From Sedimenticola sp. (GTDB lineage: Bacteria; Pseudomonadota; Gammaproteobacteria; Chromatiales; Chromatiaceae): a stretch of DNA of 10,206 bases. The notes under the pieces are model-generated. The model searched no databases, was not told the DNA's origin, and saw nothing but the letters and a program-made list of their open reading frames with translations. Made by a program: the position numbers and the translations under genes. The stretch is from positions 2,745 through 12,950 of the forward strand of contig JALVUB010000024.1 of assembly GCA_027023915.1 (NCBI GenBank), written 5' to 3'. This document shows positions 1-6,833 of this stretch, one piece after another (the first letter of the stretch is position 1; each line of letters begins with the position of its first letter).

Positions 1-1
1 A

Positions 2-36
2 TTAAGGAAGGCCTGAATTTTTCAGGCCTTCCTTAA
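2..36. terminator. Perfect inverted repeat, probable (bidirectional) terminator
   Basis: Arms at 2-17 and 21-36 are exact reverse complements (16 bp) around a 3-nt T loop, with a GGCC core. The right arm ends in CCTTAA and has no long T run after it, so it is not a textbook intrinsic terminator on the + strand. It lies upstream of the pilin operon and probably closes a gene outside the window. A regulatory or mRNA-protecting hairpin is the alternative. Confidence 0.6.
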
Positions 37-175
37 CTTCGGCATCATGGCTCGCCCAACCGCAATCGATCTTGCTGATGGGCACACATGCCGGAAAAAG
101 ACATGAAGTTTACAGCTTCTGTCAGAAAAAGTTGCGCCAAATGGCAATGAATACAGGGCGCTCCACGGAACAAGC

Positions 176-718
176 ATGGAAAGCGAAACACAAAGGGGGA
201 TCACCCTCATCGAACTCATGGCCACGGTGGCGGTCTTTGCCATCCTGCTGGCTGTGGGCGTGCCCAACCTGAAGGATTTCTACAAAAACAGCCTTTTGAC
301 CAACGCCGGCAACGCGCTGACCGCTTCGCTCAACCTCGCACGAATCGAAGCGGTCAAGCGGGGCAAGCGGGTCACTGTCTGTATCAGCGCCGACGGCGCC
401 ACCTGCGCCAGCAACGGCGGTTGGCAACAGGGCTGGCTGGTGTTCACCGATTCCAACCACGACGCCGCCTATGACCCCGACAACGAAATTCTGTTGCGGA
501 CTCACGAATCCTTCAACGGTCAAATCACCATGACCGGCAATGGAAACGTGAGCAGTTACATCTCCTATGTCGCCAGCGGCCAGAGCCAACTGGTCAACGG
601 CGCTTTCCAGGCGGGATCCATCAAAATCTGCGATGACCGCAGCGGCAGTCTGGGCAGGAAGTTGGTGCTCTCACAAACAGGCCGGCTTCGTCTAGACACT
701 GAAGTGAGTTGCCCATGA
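176..718 (+). CDS. fimT: Type IV minor pilin, GspH/FimT family (FimT/FimU-like)
   Basis: This 180-residue prepilin is the first gene of the minor-pilin operon. The leader MESETQRG is followed by the hydrophobic helix ITLIELMATV, so cleavage is expected after Gly8. Glu13 is the conserved Glu5 of the mature protein. The globular part has four Cys (69, 77, 152, 179), probably two disulfides. A D92-x-N-x-D-x-x-x-D100 loop follows the WLVF strand, as is common in FimT/GspH proteins. Near the C-terminus is GRLR (169-172), matching the GRxR motif reported for DNA-binding FimT. The gene position fits FimU of Pseudomonas (pilus priming), while the GRxR motif favours the FimT name; the two cannot be fully separated here. 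The ATG at 176 has a GGAA element about 5 nt upstream and gives a normal short leader. The stop overlaps the pilV start (ATGA). Confidence 0.9.
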   Translation: MESETQRGITLIELMATVAVFAILLAVGVPNLKDFYKNSLLTNAGNALTASLNLARIEAVKRGKRVTVCISADGATCASNGGWQQGWLVFTDSNHDAAYDPDNEILLRTHESFNGQITMTGNGNVSSYISYVASGQSQLVNGAFQAGSIKICDDRSGSLGRKLVLSQTGRLRLDTEVSCP

Positions 719-1380
719 AGCGTCAAAAGGGATTTACGCTTATCGAAGTACTCATCGCCACCCTGGTTCTGGGCATCGGCCTGCTGGGAATGGCCAAGCT
801 GCAAACTGTCAGTCTCCAGGGCAGCGAGGGCGCGAACCTTCGTACCGAAGCCACCCTGCTCTCATACGATATTACCGACCGCATACGAGCCAACCGCTCC
901 GCCTATCTGGATGACAATGGTGATTTTACCGATCCGCCCGACACGGCTGACCAAACCGACCAAACCGACCAAACCGACCAAACCAACCAAACCGACCAAA
1001 CTGACCAGGGCAATCAGAACGACCACGGCAACCAGAACGACCAGGGTGACCAAGGAACCCAAAGCAACAACAAGCAGACAAATTGCGAATGGAACGGCTC
1101 CAAGGTGGAGTCCTGCACTCCCAGCGAGATGGCTCGCCACGATCTTGCCAAATGGCGGGACATACTGGCCAACGAACTGCCGGGCGGCACCGGAACGGTC
1201 TGCCTCGATTCGACCCCGGAGGACGGAGGTGACAGTAACGACGACGGGACTGTCGCAACAAACGAATACGGCTGCGACGGGAACGGCAGCCTCTACGCGG
1301 TGAAAATCTGGTGGATCGAAACCGACAACCGCACCGGCAACCCAGTGTTCAAACGTTTTGTAACCACCTTCCAGCCATGA
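715..1380 (+). CDS. pilV: Type IV pilus minor pilin PilV with internal tripeptide repeat
   Basis: This 221-residue prepilin has the leader MKRQKG, cleavage after Gly6, then FTLIEVLIATLVLGIGLLGM with the conserved Glu5 (Glu11). That helix and the following segment up to about residue 60 are typical of PilV (GspI-like). Residues 79-114 are twelve consecutive [DN]-[QH]-[TGN] tripeptides, probably disordered. Next comes a typical PilV block with the motif PSEMARHDLAKWRDIL (136-151) and LPGG. Residues 173-184 (DSNDDGTVATNE) match a canonical EF-hand loop. Cysteines are at 124, 134, 163 and 187. I chose the ATG at 715 because it forms an ATGA overlap with the fimT stop and leaves a normal leader; an in-frame TTG at 709 would add only two residues. 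Product: minor pilin of the priming complex at the pilus tip or in the inner membrane. Confidence 0.9.
   Translation: MKRQKGFTLIEVLIATLVLGIGLLGMAKLQTVSLQGSEGANLRTEATLLSYDITDRIRANRSAYLDDNGDFTDPPDTADQTDQTDQTDQTNQTDQTDQGNQNDHGNQNDQGDQGTQSNNKQTNCEWNGSKVESCTPSEMARHDLAKWRDILANELPGGTGTVCLDSTPEDGGDSNDDGTVATNEYGCDGNGSLYAVKIWWIETDNRTGNPVFKRFVTTFQP
949..1056 (+). repeat. 9-bp tandem repeat array (12 units) inside pilV
   Basis: Twelve in-frame 9-bp units encode [DN][QH][TGN]. The first four (949-984) are identical GACCAAACC, the fifth and sixth differ by one base each, and the last six (1003-1056) keep the D/N-Q pattern but diverge (for example GACCAGGGC, AATCAGAAC). The decay from perfect to degenerate copies suggests recent expansion at the 5' end. 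Because the unit is a multiple of three, copy changes alter protein length without frameshifting. Confidence 0.9.
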
Positions 1381-2087
1381 ACAAAAACGGCCAGTTCGGA
1401 TTTTCCCTGATTTCCATGATGGTTGCCATGGTCATCGGCCTGATTCTGACGGCGGCGGCCATCCAGGTGTTCGTGGTCAACCAACAGACCTACCGTATCA
1501 ATGAGGCGCTGGCCAGAATCCAGGAAAACGCCCGCTTCGCCATGAACCTGTTGGCGCGCCACATTCGCATGGCGGGATACCGGAACGACCCCTCTTTGGA
1601 CTTTTCCACCGCCTTTCCCGCCTCCCAGGAAAATTCTTTCGCTACTGGTGAAGTCATTCGCGGCAAGGATGATGAAGTCGTCATCCGCTACCGGAGCGAC
1701 GGCAGCTGGCCGGACTGCATCGGCAATCCCGCGCCCACAGCGGGTACCTTGGTCAGCGAGAAATTTTTCCTGAACGGAACCAATTTGACTTGCCAGTCCG
1801 GAACAGAGACCCAAGCGCTGCTATCGGACGTGGCGGCAATGGCCGTTTTATATGGAATCGATATTGATGACGACGGTGCCGTGGACTGTTTCGATTCCGC
1901 CACTCACTTCAACGCCGCCTCACCCACCGCATGCGGAAGCAGTATCGCCAGCCCCTGGAAAAAGATACTAAGCGTTCGCCTTACACTCACTTTTCAGTCA
2001 GCGGAGGACAATACCAATTCAACAAAAACGGGGCGGATGAAGAAAAGCTACACAACAACCATTGCACTGCGAAACAAGCTGTTATGA
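1377..2087 (+). CDS. pilW: Type IV pilus minor pilin PilW
   Basis: This 236-residue prepilin has leader MNKNGQFG, cleavage after Gly8, and helix FSLISMMVAMVIGLILTAAA. The helix is followed by a typical PilW segment, ARIQENARFAMNLLARHIRMAG. Position 5 of the mature protein is Ser instead of the usual Glu, which is unusual for PilW. Residues 162-173 (DIDDDGAVDCFD, after a YG) form an EF-hand-like acidic loop; a YGxDxDxDG sequence at this place is common in PilW. The ATG at 1377 overlaps the pilV stop (ATGA) with no clear Shine-Dalgarno, so translation is probably coupled. The 3' end overlaps pilX in the same way. Role by family: component of the minor-pilin priming complex that supports PilY1 display. 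The family assignment is firm; the effect of the missing Glu5 is unknown. Confidence 0.88.
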   Translation: MNKNGQFGFSLISMMVAMVIGLILTAAAIQVFVVNQQTYRINEALARIQENARFAMNLLARHIRMAGYRNDPSLDFSTAFPASQENSFATGEVIRGKDDEVVIRYRSDGSWPDCIGNPAPTAGTLVSEKFFLNGTNLTCQSGTETQALLSDVAAMAVLYGIDIDDDGAVDCFDSATHFNAASPTACGSSIASPWKKILSVRLTLTFQSAEDNTNSTKTGRMKKSYTTTIALRNKLL

Positions 2088-2551
2088 ACGCCACCCCCGT
2101 ACCATCGATACGTCAATCGGGCGCCGCATTGATTGTGACACTGATGTTTTTGGTGGTAATGACCTTGATTGGCGTGGGCGCCATGCACTCCACGATTTTG
2201 GAAGAAAAAATGGCTGGTGCCTATCTCCAACGCCAAAAGGCTTTCCAACTGACTGAACGCGCTTTGCGATATGGAGAAAAACAAGCCTCCAACATGGATG
2301 TGGTTTTGACGGTGCCGGCCAGCGGTTGCAGTAATGGCATCTGCGCGGAGCCACCAGACAGAAATGATCGCTGGAAAAACATCGTCCAGAATGGAACGAT
2401 GTTGCAAAACAACGGCGACAACAACTTCCAAACTTACTACATGATCGAATACCAGGGGCGCCATTCGGCGCAACACCGTTTCCAGATCACCGCCTACAGC
2501 CAGGGAGACGGAACCTCCATCTGGTTACAAACCCAGTTCCAACGGCCATAG
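2084..2551 (+). CDS. pilX: Type IV pilus minor pilin PilX
   Basis: This 155-residue prepilin has a 13-residue leader ending QSG, then AALIVTLMFLVVMTLIGVGAM. The G-A-A-L-I-V start followed by ILEEKMAGAYLQRQKAF (38-54) is the hallmark N-terminal PilX segment. Mature position 5 is Val, not Glu, in keeping with PilX/GspK-like subunits that sit at the tip of the complex. A Cys pair (82, 87) could form a small disulfide loop. The protein is on the short side for PilX. The ATG at 2084 overlaps the pilW stop (ATGA). A longer open frame reaching back to 1931 lies inside pilW and would bury the leader, so it was rejected. Family role: links the minor-pilin complex to PilY1, the next gene. Confidence 0.88.
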   Translation: MNATPVPSIRQSGAALIVTLMFLVVMTLIGVGAMHSTILEEKMAGAYLQRQKAFQLTERALRYGEKQASNMDVVLTVPASGCSNGICAEPPDRNDRWKNIVQNGTMLQNNGDNNFQTYYMIEYQGRHSAQHRFQITAYSQGDGTSIWLQTQFQRP

Positions 2552-2559
2552 GGGTCATG

Positions 2560-2565
2560 AGGAGG
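2560..2565 (+). promoter_or_regulatory. Strong Shine-Dalgarno that sets the pilY1 start
   Basis: AGGAGG ends 6 nt before the ATG at 2572, an ideal spacing. The upstream in-frame ATG at 2557 overlaps this element and has only a GGGG run close by. The start at 2572 also gives the more normal signal peptide. It is the strongest ribosome-binding site seen in the operon, fitting an uncoupled start after the 20-nt gap from pilX. Confidence 0.7.
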
Positions 2566-2571
2566 CACACC

Positions 2572-5500
2572 ATGCGCCATTCAAGCCGTCTTATCTCCTC
2601 CTTCTTCATTTCCACCGTGCTGTTTTTCTATGCCACCGCCGTCCGCACCGATGATTCGACGGTCACTGTCGCCCCCAACCTGATGGTCATTCTTGGAAAC
2701 AGTTTTTCCATGAATCGAAAAATGGACGACATACACTATCCAAGATACACACGAGACAAGAGCAGTTCAGAATATAACCGCGCGCTGGTCAACGCCAATG
2801 GCAGCGCGCCCTGTCCCGCGGCGATGAAAAGTGATGGCGACCCGCTTTACACCGGAATTCCCCGTTTCGATGACGACGGCTGTAACGACCCCGCCGACAC
2901 CGGCGTTGGCAGCATGGCACCCTATCGTCTTTTGGGCGACCAGCCTGAAAGCAAATTCTATATCGCCAAAAAAACCTTCTTCGATCTGCTCGACAGTGAT
3001 GTCACAAAAAACATCAACTTTGGTTTTGCCACCTTTCGACAGGCTTTCGGCCTGGAGCTCGCCAGCGCCACAAACGTTACCAACAATACCTGGCCAAAAG
3101 TCCATCCAGAAAACGAAACCACCATATTGACAACTTGGACCGACAGTCAAAAAACCGCTTTTGGGAAAGATCCCAAAAACTTCCGCAACGTCGAATGGTG
3201 GCGAATCTGGTCAAATTACAATAACAGTTCCGCCCTTTTTGGAAAAACAGCAGGCAGCGGAGCAAACCGCTGGGAAAACGGGTTATTGAAGGCTTATGTT
3301 CCCCTGTCGGGTGGAAAAGGACTTCCCCAGGAGCTCCAATACCGCCGCTTCCCAAATGGTCAGCGTGGCGTCACCTGCTCTGAATCGACGTGCGGCCAAC
3401 GCAGTAATCACGATTACCAGGGCAACGACCTGTCAACCTATTGCCAGGACAAGTGGGGCAATACCTGGCGTTGCAGTTTTGGCTCCGGCGGCATCGACAC
3501 CTCCCTGCAATACAAATATCCATCCAATCCGGAAGAACCACCCAAGCACTATCTGTGCTACACACGCTATAACTCCCAAGCCAACTTTTTTCAATCCGCA
3601 TGGGTATCCAACAAGGACTTCATCCATAACTATGCCAACAAGTGGAATCCGGAAACCCGTTATTACGTTTATCTCAATGAACCGGATTTTGACAGTAGTG
3701 GCAACATAAATTCGGTTTCATGGACGGAAAAATGCTGGGATGGCGTCACTCGTACTTTTCGCGATGCGCTTGGACGGGTGAGCAATACGCTGAAAATGCC
3801 GGACGGCTCCACCGAATCTGCTTATTTCACCTATATTCCCGACGTCTTTGAAGGCACCCATGAAGGCACCCTCAACAAGCCAGTGGGCACCTTCAGCGGC
3901 TGGTCCGGCAAGGCCAGCTACGATCCCGACAACGACAGCTACAGCACCACCTATCCCGCCGGGGTGGCTTCCGATGCCGCCTCGGCCATGGGAAGCTGGA
4001 ACAAATCGGGAGTAAACCACATGGGGGTGTTTCTCGATCTGCCGGACCCTGACAAGGGTTATGTGGATCAACGCGAAACCATCCGGGAGTGGGTCAACCC
4101 CTCCTATCCCCAGATGGACCCTTCCGGGTTGGAATACGATCCCTCCAGCCAAACGATAGAGACCTCTTCGGGCGAGAAACGCTCCATTTCCGCCAGCATT
4201 CTTCCTGGAAGTTACAAATCCACCCAGAGCCCGGTTTACGACTCCCTCATGGATGCGGCCGCCTATTTCAAGGCCTACAAGGAAGAAGACAGCTACGACA
4301 ACTGCCGCAGCAACAACATACTTCTGGTAATCGACGGCAAGGAGGACGGACGCTACACAGTGGACAGCGACGGCCACAAGACCTTCGCCGATCCGTCGGA
4401 AGCGGCGAAAAAGCTCTATGAAGAGCTGAACGTCAAGGTGTATGTCATCATCATCAGCTCGAACCAGGGCAATATCAAACAAGCGGATGATATCGCCGCG
4501 GCCGGCGGCACCCATCAGGCCTACCGCGTTGCAAGCGCGCAGGATCTGACCAAGGCGTTGACCGCGGTTTTCACCTCACTGAAAGGAACCGTCATCTCCT
4601 CTGGCGGCACCAGCACCAGCAGTGGCAGCAAGGTTTATGTGACCGCCAGCGACTTCAATACCGGAAACCGCCAGGGCCACCTCTACGCTTATCCTGTCAC
4701 CACGGCGGGCACCATCGGTAACCTGCTTTGGGACGCGGCCGATTTCGATGATCCGGCCGACCCCAACGATGGTTATCTGATGACGGTTACCCTTAGGGAA
4801 AATCTGCTGAAGAGTAATCAGGCGGACGGCACCATCTGCCAGTTCAACGATTCCAGCTGCGTGGCGGATGGTGACCTGCAGACCAGCGGCAAAAACCCCA
4901 CCGCCTCGGTGATCCGCGGTTACACCATCGATCCCAATTACGACAACGGCACCTATCTTGCCAACAGAAGGAAAGGCAGCCTCGTGGGCACCATATCCAG
5001 CCGAACGATGAAGCCGGTCTATGTCGATCGGCCCCGATCCGACGCCCTGGCCGGGCATGGCGATTTTCGCGGCTTTGTGCAGGCCAATGCCAACTGGAAG
5101 CCCATCGTGCTGTTCTCGAGCGATGACGGTTTCCTTTACGCGGTGGATGCCGACAACGGCACCCTGAAGTGGGGCTGGTTGCCACGCCCCTTGCTGGGGG
5201 AACTGAAAAACTATGAAACATTCCAACAGGGCAAGCCGATGGACGGCGGCTTTACGCTGGCGTATGCGAAAAACGGAAGCAGTTGGCACACCTATTTGGT
5301 TGGCGCCGGTCGTGGCGGGGAATTCCATTATGTGGTGCAAATAACCACCGACAGCAACCATGTTCCCGTGCCCGATCAGGTAATCAAAATCGACGAGCAG
5401 AGCGGCTACACCAGTCCTCACCCCACGGCGCCCGCGATATGGAACGACACCACGGGAACGGGATACGCTTTTTATGTCCGCAACGATGGCTCGGCGCAAG

Positions 5501-6327
5501 GCACCGCCTACCGGATACGGCTGCATGACGGCCAGGTGGACTCGGTTTCCCTGAATGGCACCGCCAGCAGCAACGCCACGGTCTCCGAACTGAATGGCGA
5601 ACCAGTCGTCGGCATGGCCGACGGTCGTCTGTTGCAGGTGGATTTCGCCAACAACACCACCACTGAAATCACAACCAACAGTAACGGCGGCGCGCTTGAC
5701 GGAAAGGTCGACTGGGTGGGAACCGAAAGCGTAAACGGCGGTTACACTTATCTTTGGGCAACCACGAACTCCAACCAGATCGCCGTTTACCGCTGGGATG
5801 ACTCAGGCAGCCAATGGAAAATCCTGTGGACCACGAAAGCCGGCGGTCCTTCCACGGACAGCTACGACTATAACGACGACAACAGCGACGGCCATCCCAT
5901 CGTCCATGGCAGCGACCCGGGAGATACTGGCGCCGGCCCACGCTGGTTGCCAGGCGACGCCTCCATCACCGATGCGTCGGCGATCGACAAGCGCAGTGGC
6001 GTATTGCTGGTTCCAGGGACGGAAAACAACGCTACCGAAAGCAGCTGCGGAGGCCATATCGCCAAGCTCTATCTGTTCCGGCTTGCCGACGGCGGCTTCC
6101 CCACGGGCACTTATGTAAAAGCCACCGGCAACGCTGTCACCACCGATATCACCGTGGGCTTGGGAGAAGCCTTTACGCCGGTCATCACTTATGAAACAGC
6201 AACTTCCGCCACCATAGTACCCATAGCCTCGCAGAACAATAACGCCACGCCAAAGCCCGGCGATCCCATCAAGAGGAAGGCGCCTGTTGTGCCAAAACGA
6301 CTAAACTGGCGGGAAATCATGCCTTGA
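2572..6327 (+). CDS. pilY1: PilY1/PilC-type pilus adhesin and assembly factor
   Basis: This 1251-residue exported protein carries a Sec-type signal (MRHSSR, then hydrophobic LISSFFISTVLFFYATAV, cleavage around residues 22-27). The N-terminal half resembles a von Willebrand A fold split by a long insertion: NLMVILGNSFSM (36-47) is where DxSxS is expected, and the later strand NNILLVIDGK (581-590) plus a helix and ADDIAAAGGTHQAY close the fold. The insertion holds a Cys cluster (269, 274, 291, 301, 329). From about residue 686 the conserved PilY1 beta-propeller follows, with GHLYAYPV, LLWDAADF and the blade motif SSDDGFLYAVDADNG (849-863). The C-terminus RLNWREIMP is typical of the family. Acidic loops that might bind calcium are at 372-379 and 1099-1106. 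By family, PilY1 acts at the pilus tip or cell surface in adhesion, pilus biogenesis and mechanosensing, with the minor pilins encoded upstream. Confidence 0.93.
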   Translation: MRHSSRLISSFFISTVLFFYATAVRTDDSTVTVAPNLMVILGNSFSMNRKMDDIHYPRYTRDKSSSEYNRALVNANGSAPCPAAMKSDGDPLYTGIPRFDDDGCNDPADTGVGSMAPYRLLGDQPESKFYIAKKTFFDLLDSDVTKNINFGFATFRQAFGLELASATNVTNNTWPKVHPENETTILTTWTDSQKTAFGKDPKNFRNVEWWRIWSNYNNSSALFGKTAGSGANRWENGLLKAYVPLSGGKGLPQELQYRRFPNGQRGVTCSESTCGQRSNHDYQGNDLSTYCQDKWGNTWRCSFGSGGIDTSLQYKYPSNPEEPPKHYLCYTRYNSQANFFQSAWVSNKDFIHNYANKWNPETRYYVYLNEPDFDSSGNINSVSWTEKCWDGVTRTFRDALGRVSNTLKMPDGSTESAYFTYIPDVFEGTHEGTLNKPVGTFSGWSGKASYDPDNDSYSTTYPAGVASDAASAMGSWNKSGVNHMGVFLDLPDPDKGYVDQRETIREWVNPSYPQMDPSGLEYDPSSQTIETSSGEKRSISASILPGSYKSTQSPVYDSLMDAAAYFKAYKEEDSYDNCRSNNILLVIDGKEDGRYTVDSDGHKTFADPSEAAKKLYEELNVKVYVIIISSNQGNIKQADDIAAAGGTHQAYRVASAQDLTKALTAVFTSLKGTVISSGGTSTSSGSKVYVTASDFNTGNRQGHLYAYPVTTAGTIGNLLWDAADFDDPADPNDGYLMTVTLRENLLKSNQADGTICQFNDSSCVADGDLQTSGKNPTASVIRGYTIDPNYDNGTYLANRRKGSLVGTISSRTMKPVYVDRPRSDALAGHGDFRGFVQANANWKPIVLFSSDDGFLYAVDADNGTLKWGWLPRPLLGELKNYETFQQGKPMDGGFTLAYAKNGSSWHTYLVGAGRGGEFHYVVQITTDSNHVPVPDQVIKIDEQSGYTSPHPTAPAIWNDTTGTGYAFYVRNDGSAQGTAYRIRLHDGQVDSVSLNGTASSNATVSELNGEPVVGMADGRLLQVDFANNTTTEITTNSNGGALDGKVDWVGTESVNGGYTYLWATTNSNQIAVYRWDDSGSQWKILWTTKAGGPSTDSYDYNDDNSDGHPIVHGSDPGDTGAGPRWLPGDASITDASAIDKRSGVLLVPGTENNATESSCGGHIAKLYLFRLADGGFPTGTYVKATGNAVTTDITVGLGEAFTPVITYETATSATIVPIASQNNNATPKPGDPIKRKAPVVPKRLNWREIMP

Positions 6328-6351
6328 CGCCACGCAAGCCAGGACCGATCC

Positions 6352-6798
6352 ATGAAAACCGATGCAATGCCCAACAGGGGGTTTACACTTACCGAGCTGA
6401 TGATCGTGGTTTCAATCATCGGCATCATCGCGGCCATAGCCTATCCCAGCTATCTCGGCCAGGTGCGTAAAAGCCGGCGCTCGGATGCCCAGTCGGCGCT
6501 TCTGCGCACCGCCCAGGTACTGGAGCGCTGTCATACGGAGTACAACGTCTATAACAACAAAAGCTGTCCGGCGATCGACAACACCGACAATACAAAGCTG
6601 GCCGCTGCTTATACCACCACCGACGGTAACTATTACACCATCAGCGCCACTACCCTGACGTCAACCGCCTTCACCCTGGAAGCCGCGCCTCAGGGAGACC
6701 AGGCCAACGACAAATGCGGCACCCTCACCTACAACCACATCGGCACAAAGGGACTCAAGAGCGCCTCCAGCGGCATGACGGTCTCTGACTGTTGGTGA
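6352..6798 (+). CDS. pilE: Type IV pilin PilE (minor pilin)
   Basis: This 148-residue prepilin has leader MKTDAMPNRG, cleavage after Gly10, and helix FTLTELMIVVSIIGIIAAIA with the conserved Glu5 (Glu15), then AYPSYLGQVRKSRRSDAQ as in PilE proteins. Cysteines are at 60, 72, 122 and 147; the last two fit the C-terminal disulfide loop, with DKCGTLTYNHIGTKG and a final SDCW, a typical PilE ending. An AGGA element lies 7 nt before the ATG at 6352; the in-frame ATG at 6367 is less well placed. The gene starts 24 bp after pilY1 and closes the pilin set in the same order as Pseudomonas fimU-pilVWXY1-pilE. That context favours a minor pilin rather than the major fibre subunit, although sequence alone does not exclude a structural role. 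Confidence 0.9.
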   Translation: MKTDAMPNRGFTLTELMIVVSIIGIIAAIAYPSYLGQVRKSRRSDAQSALLRTAQVLERCHTEYNVYNNKSCPAIDNTDNTKLAAAYTTTDGNYYTISATTLTSTAFTLEAAPQGDQANDKCGTLTYNHIGTKGLKSASSGMTVSDCW

Positions 6799-6821
6799 CC
6801 TGGCTTGCGGGCCGCCAGCGG

Positions 6822-6827
6822 TACAAT
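6822..6827 (+). promoter_or_regulatory. Possible -10 element (TACAAT) before the 92-aa gene
   Basis: TACAAT in the context GCGGTACAATG is a good match to a sigma70 -10 box, but no clear -35 lies 16-18 bp upstream. A transcript would start near 6834, the A of the ATG, which would make the message leaderless. The fact that no Shine-Dalgarno precedes this gene fits that reading. A chance match is quite possible. Confidence 0.25.
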
Positions 6828-6833
6828 GTCTCC

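Noticed and set aside
37..175. Promoter for the pilin operon upstream of fimT
   Set aside because: A promoter is expected here, but TTTACA (109-114) has no -10 at proper distance and no GG-N10-GC sigma54 pattern was found, so no site can be called.
949..1056. CRISPR-like or regulatory repeat array
   Set aside because: Units are contiguous 9-mers in coding frame without spacers, so this is a coding tandem repeat.
911..1303. Repetitive TKP-type open frame on the + strand overlapping pilV
   Set aside because: It is the pilV 9-bp repeat read in another frame; pilV has the pilin signature and the operon context.
3718..4515. Long open frame on the minus strand (265 codons) opposite pilY1
   Set aside because: Antisense to a well-supported gene. 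Its translation is Gly/Val/Ile-rich without recognisable motifs, as expected from the codon bias of the opposite strand.
4576..5526. Second long minus-strand open frame (316 codons) opposite pilY1
   Set aside because: Same reason: it mirrors the conserved PilY1 propeller region and shows no family features or ribosome-binding site.
6792..6833. TTG start extending the small gene upstream into pilE
   Set aside because: It would overlap the pilE stop and add 14 residues without a ribosome-binding site; the ATG at 6834 is simpler.
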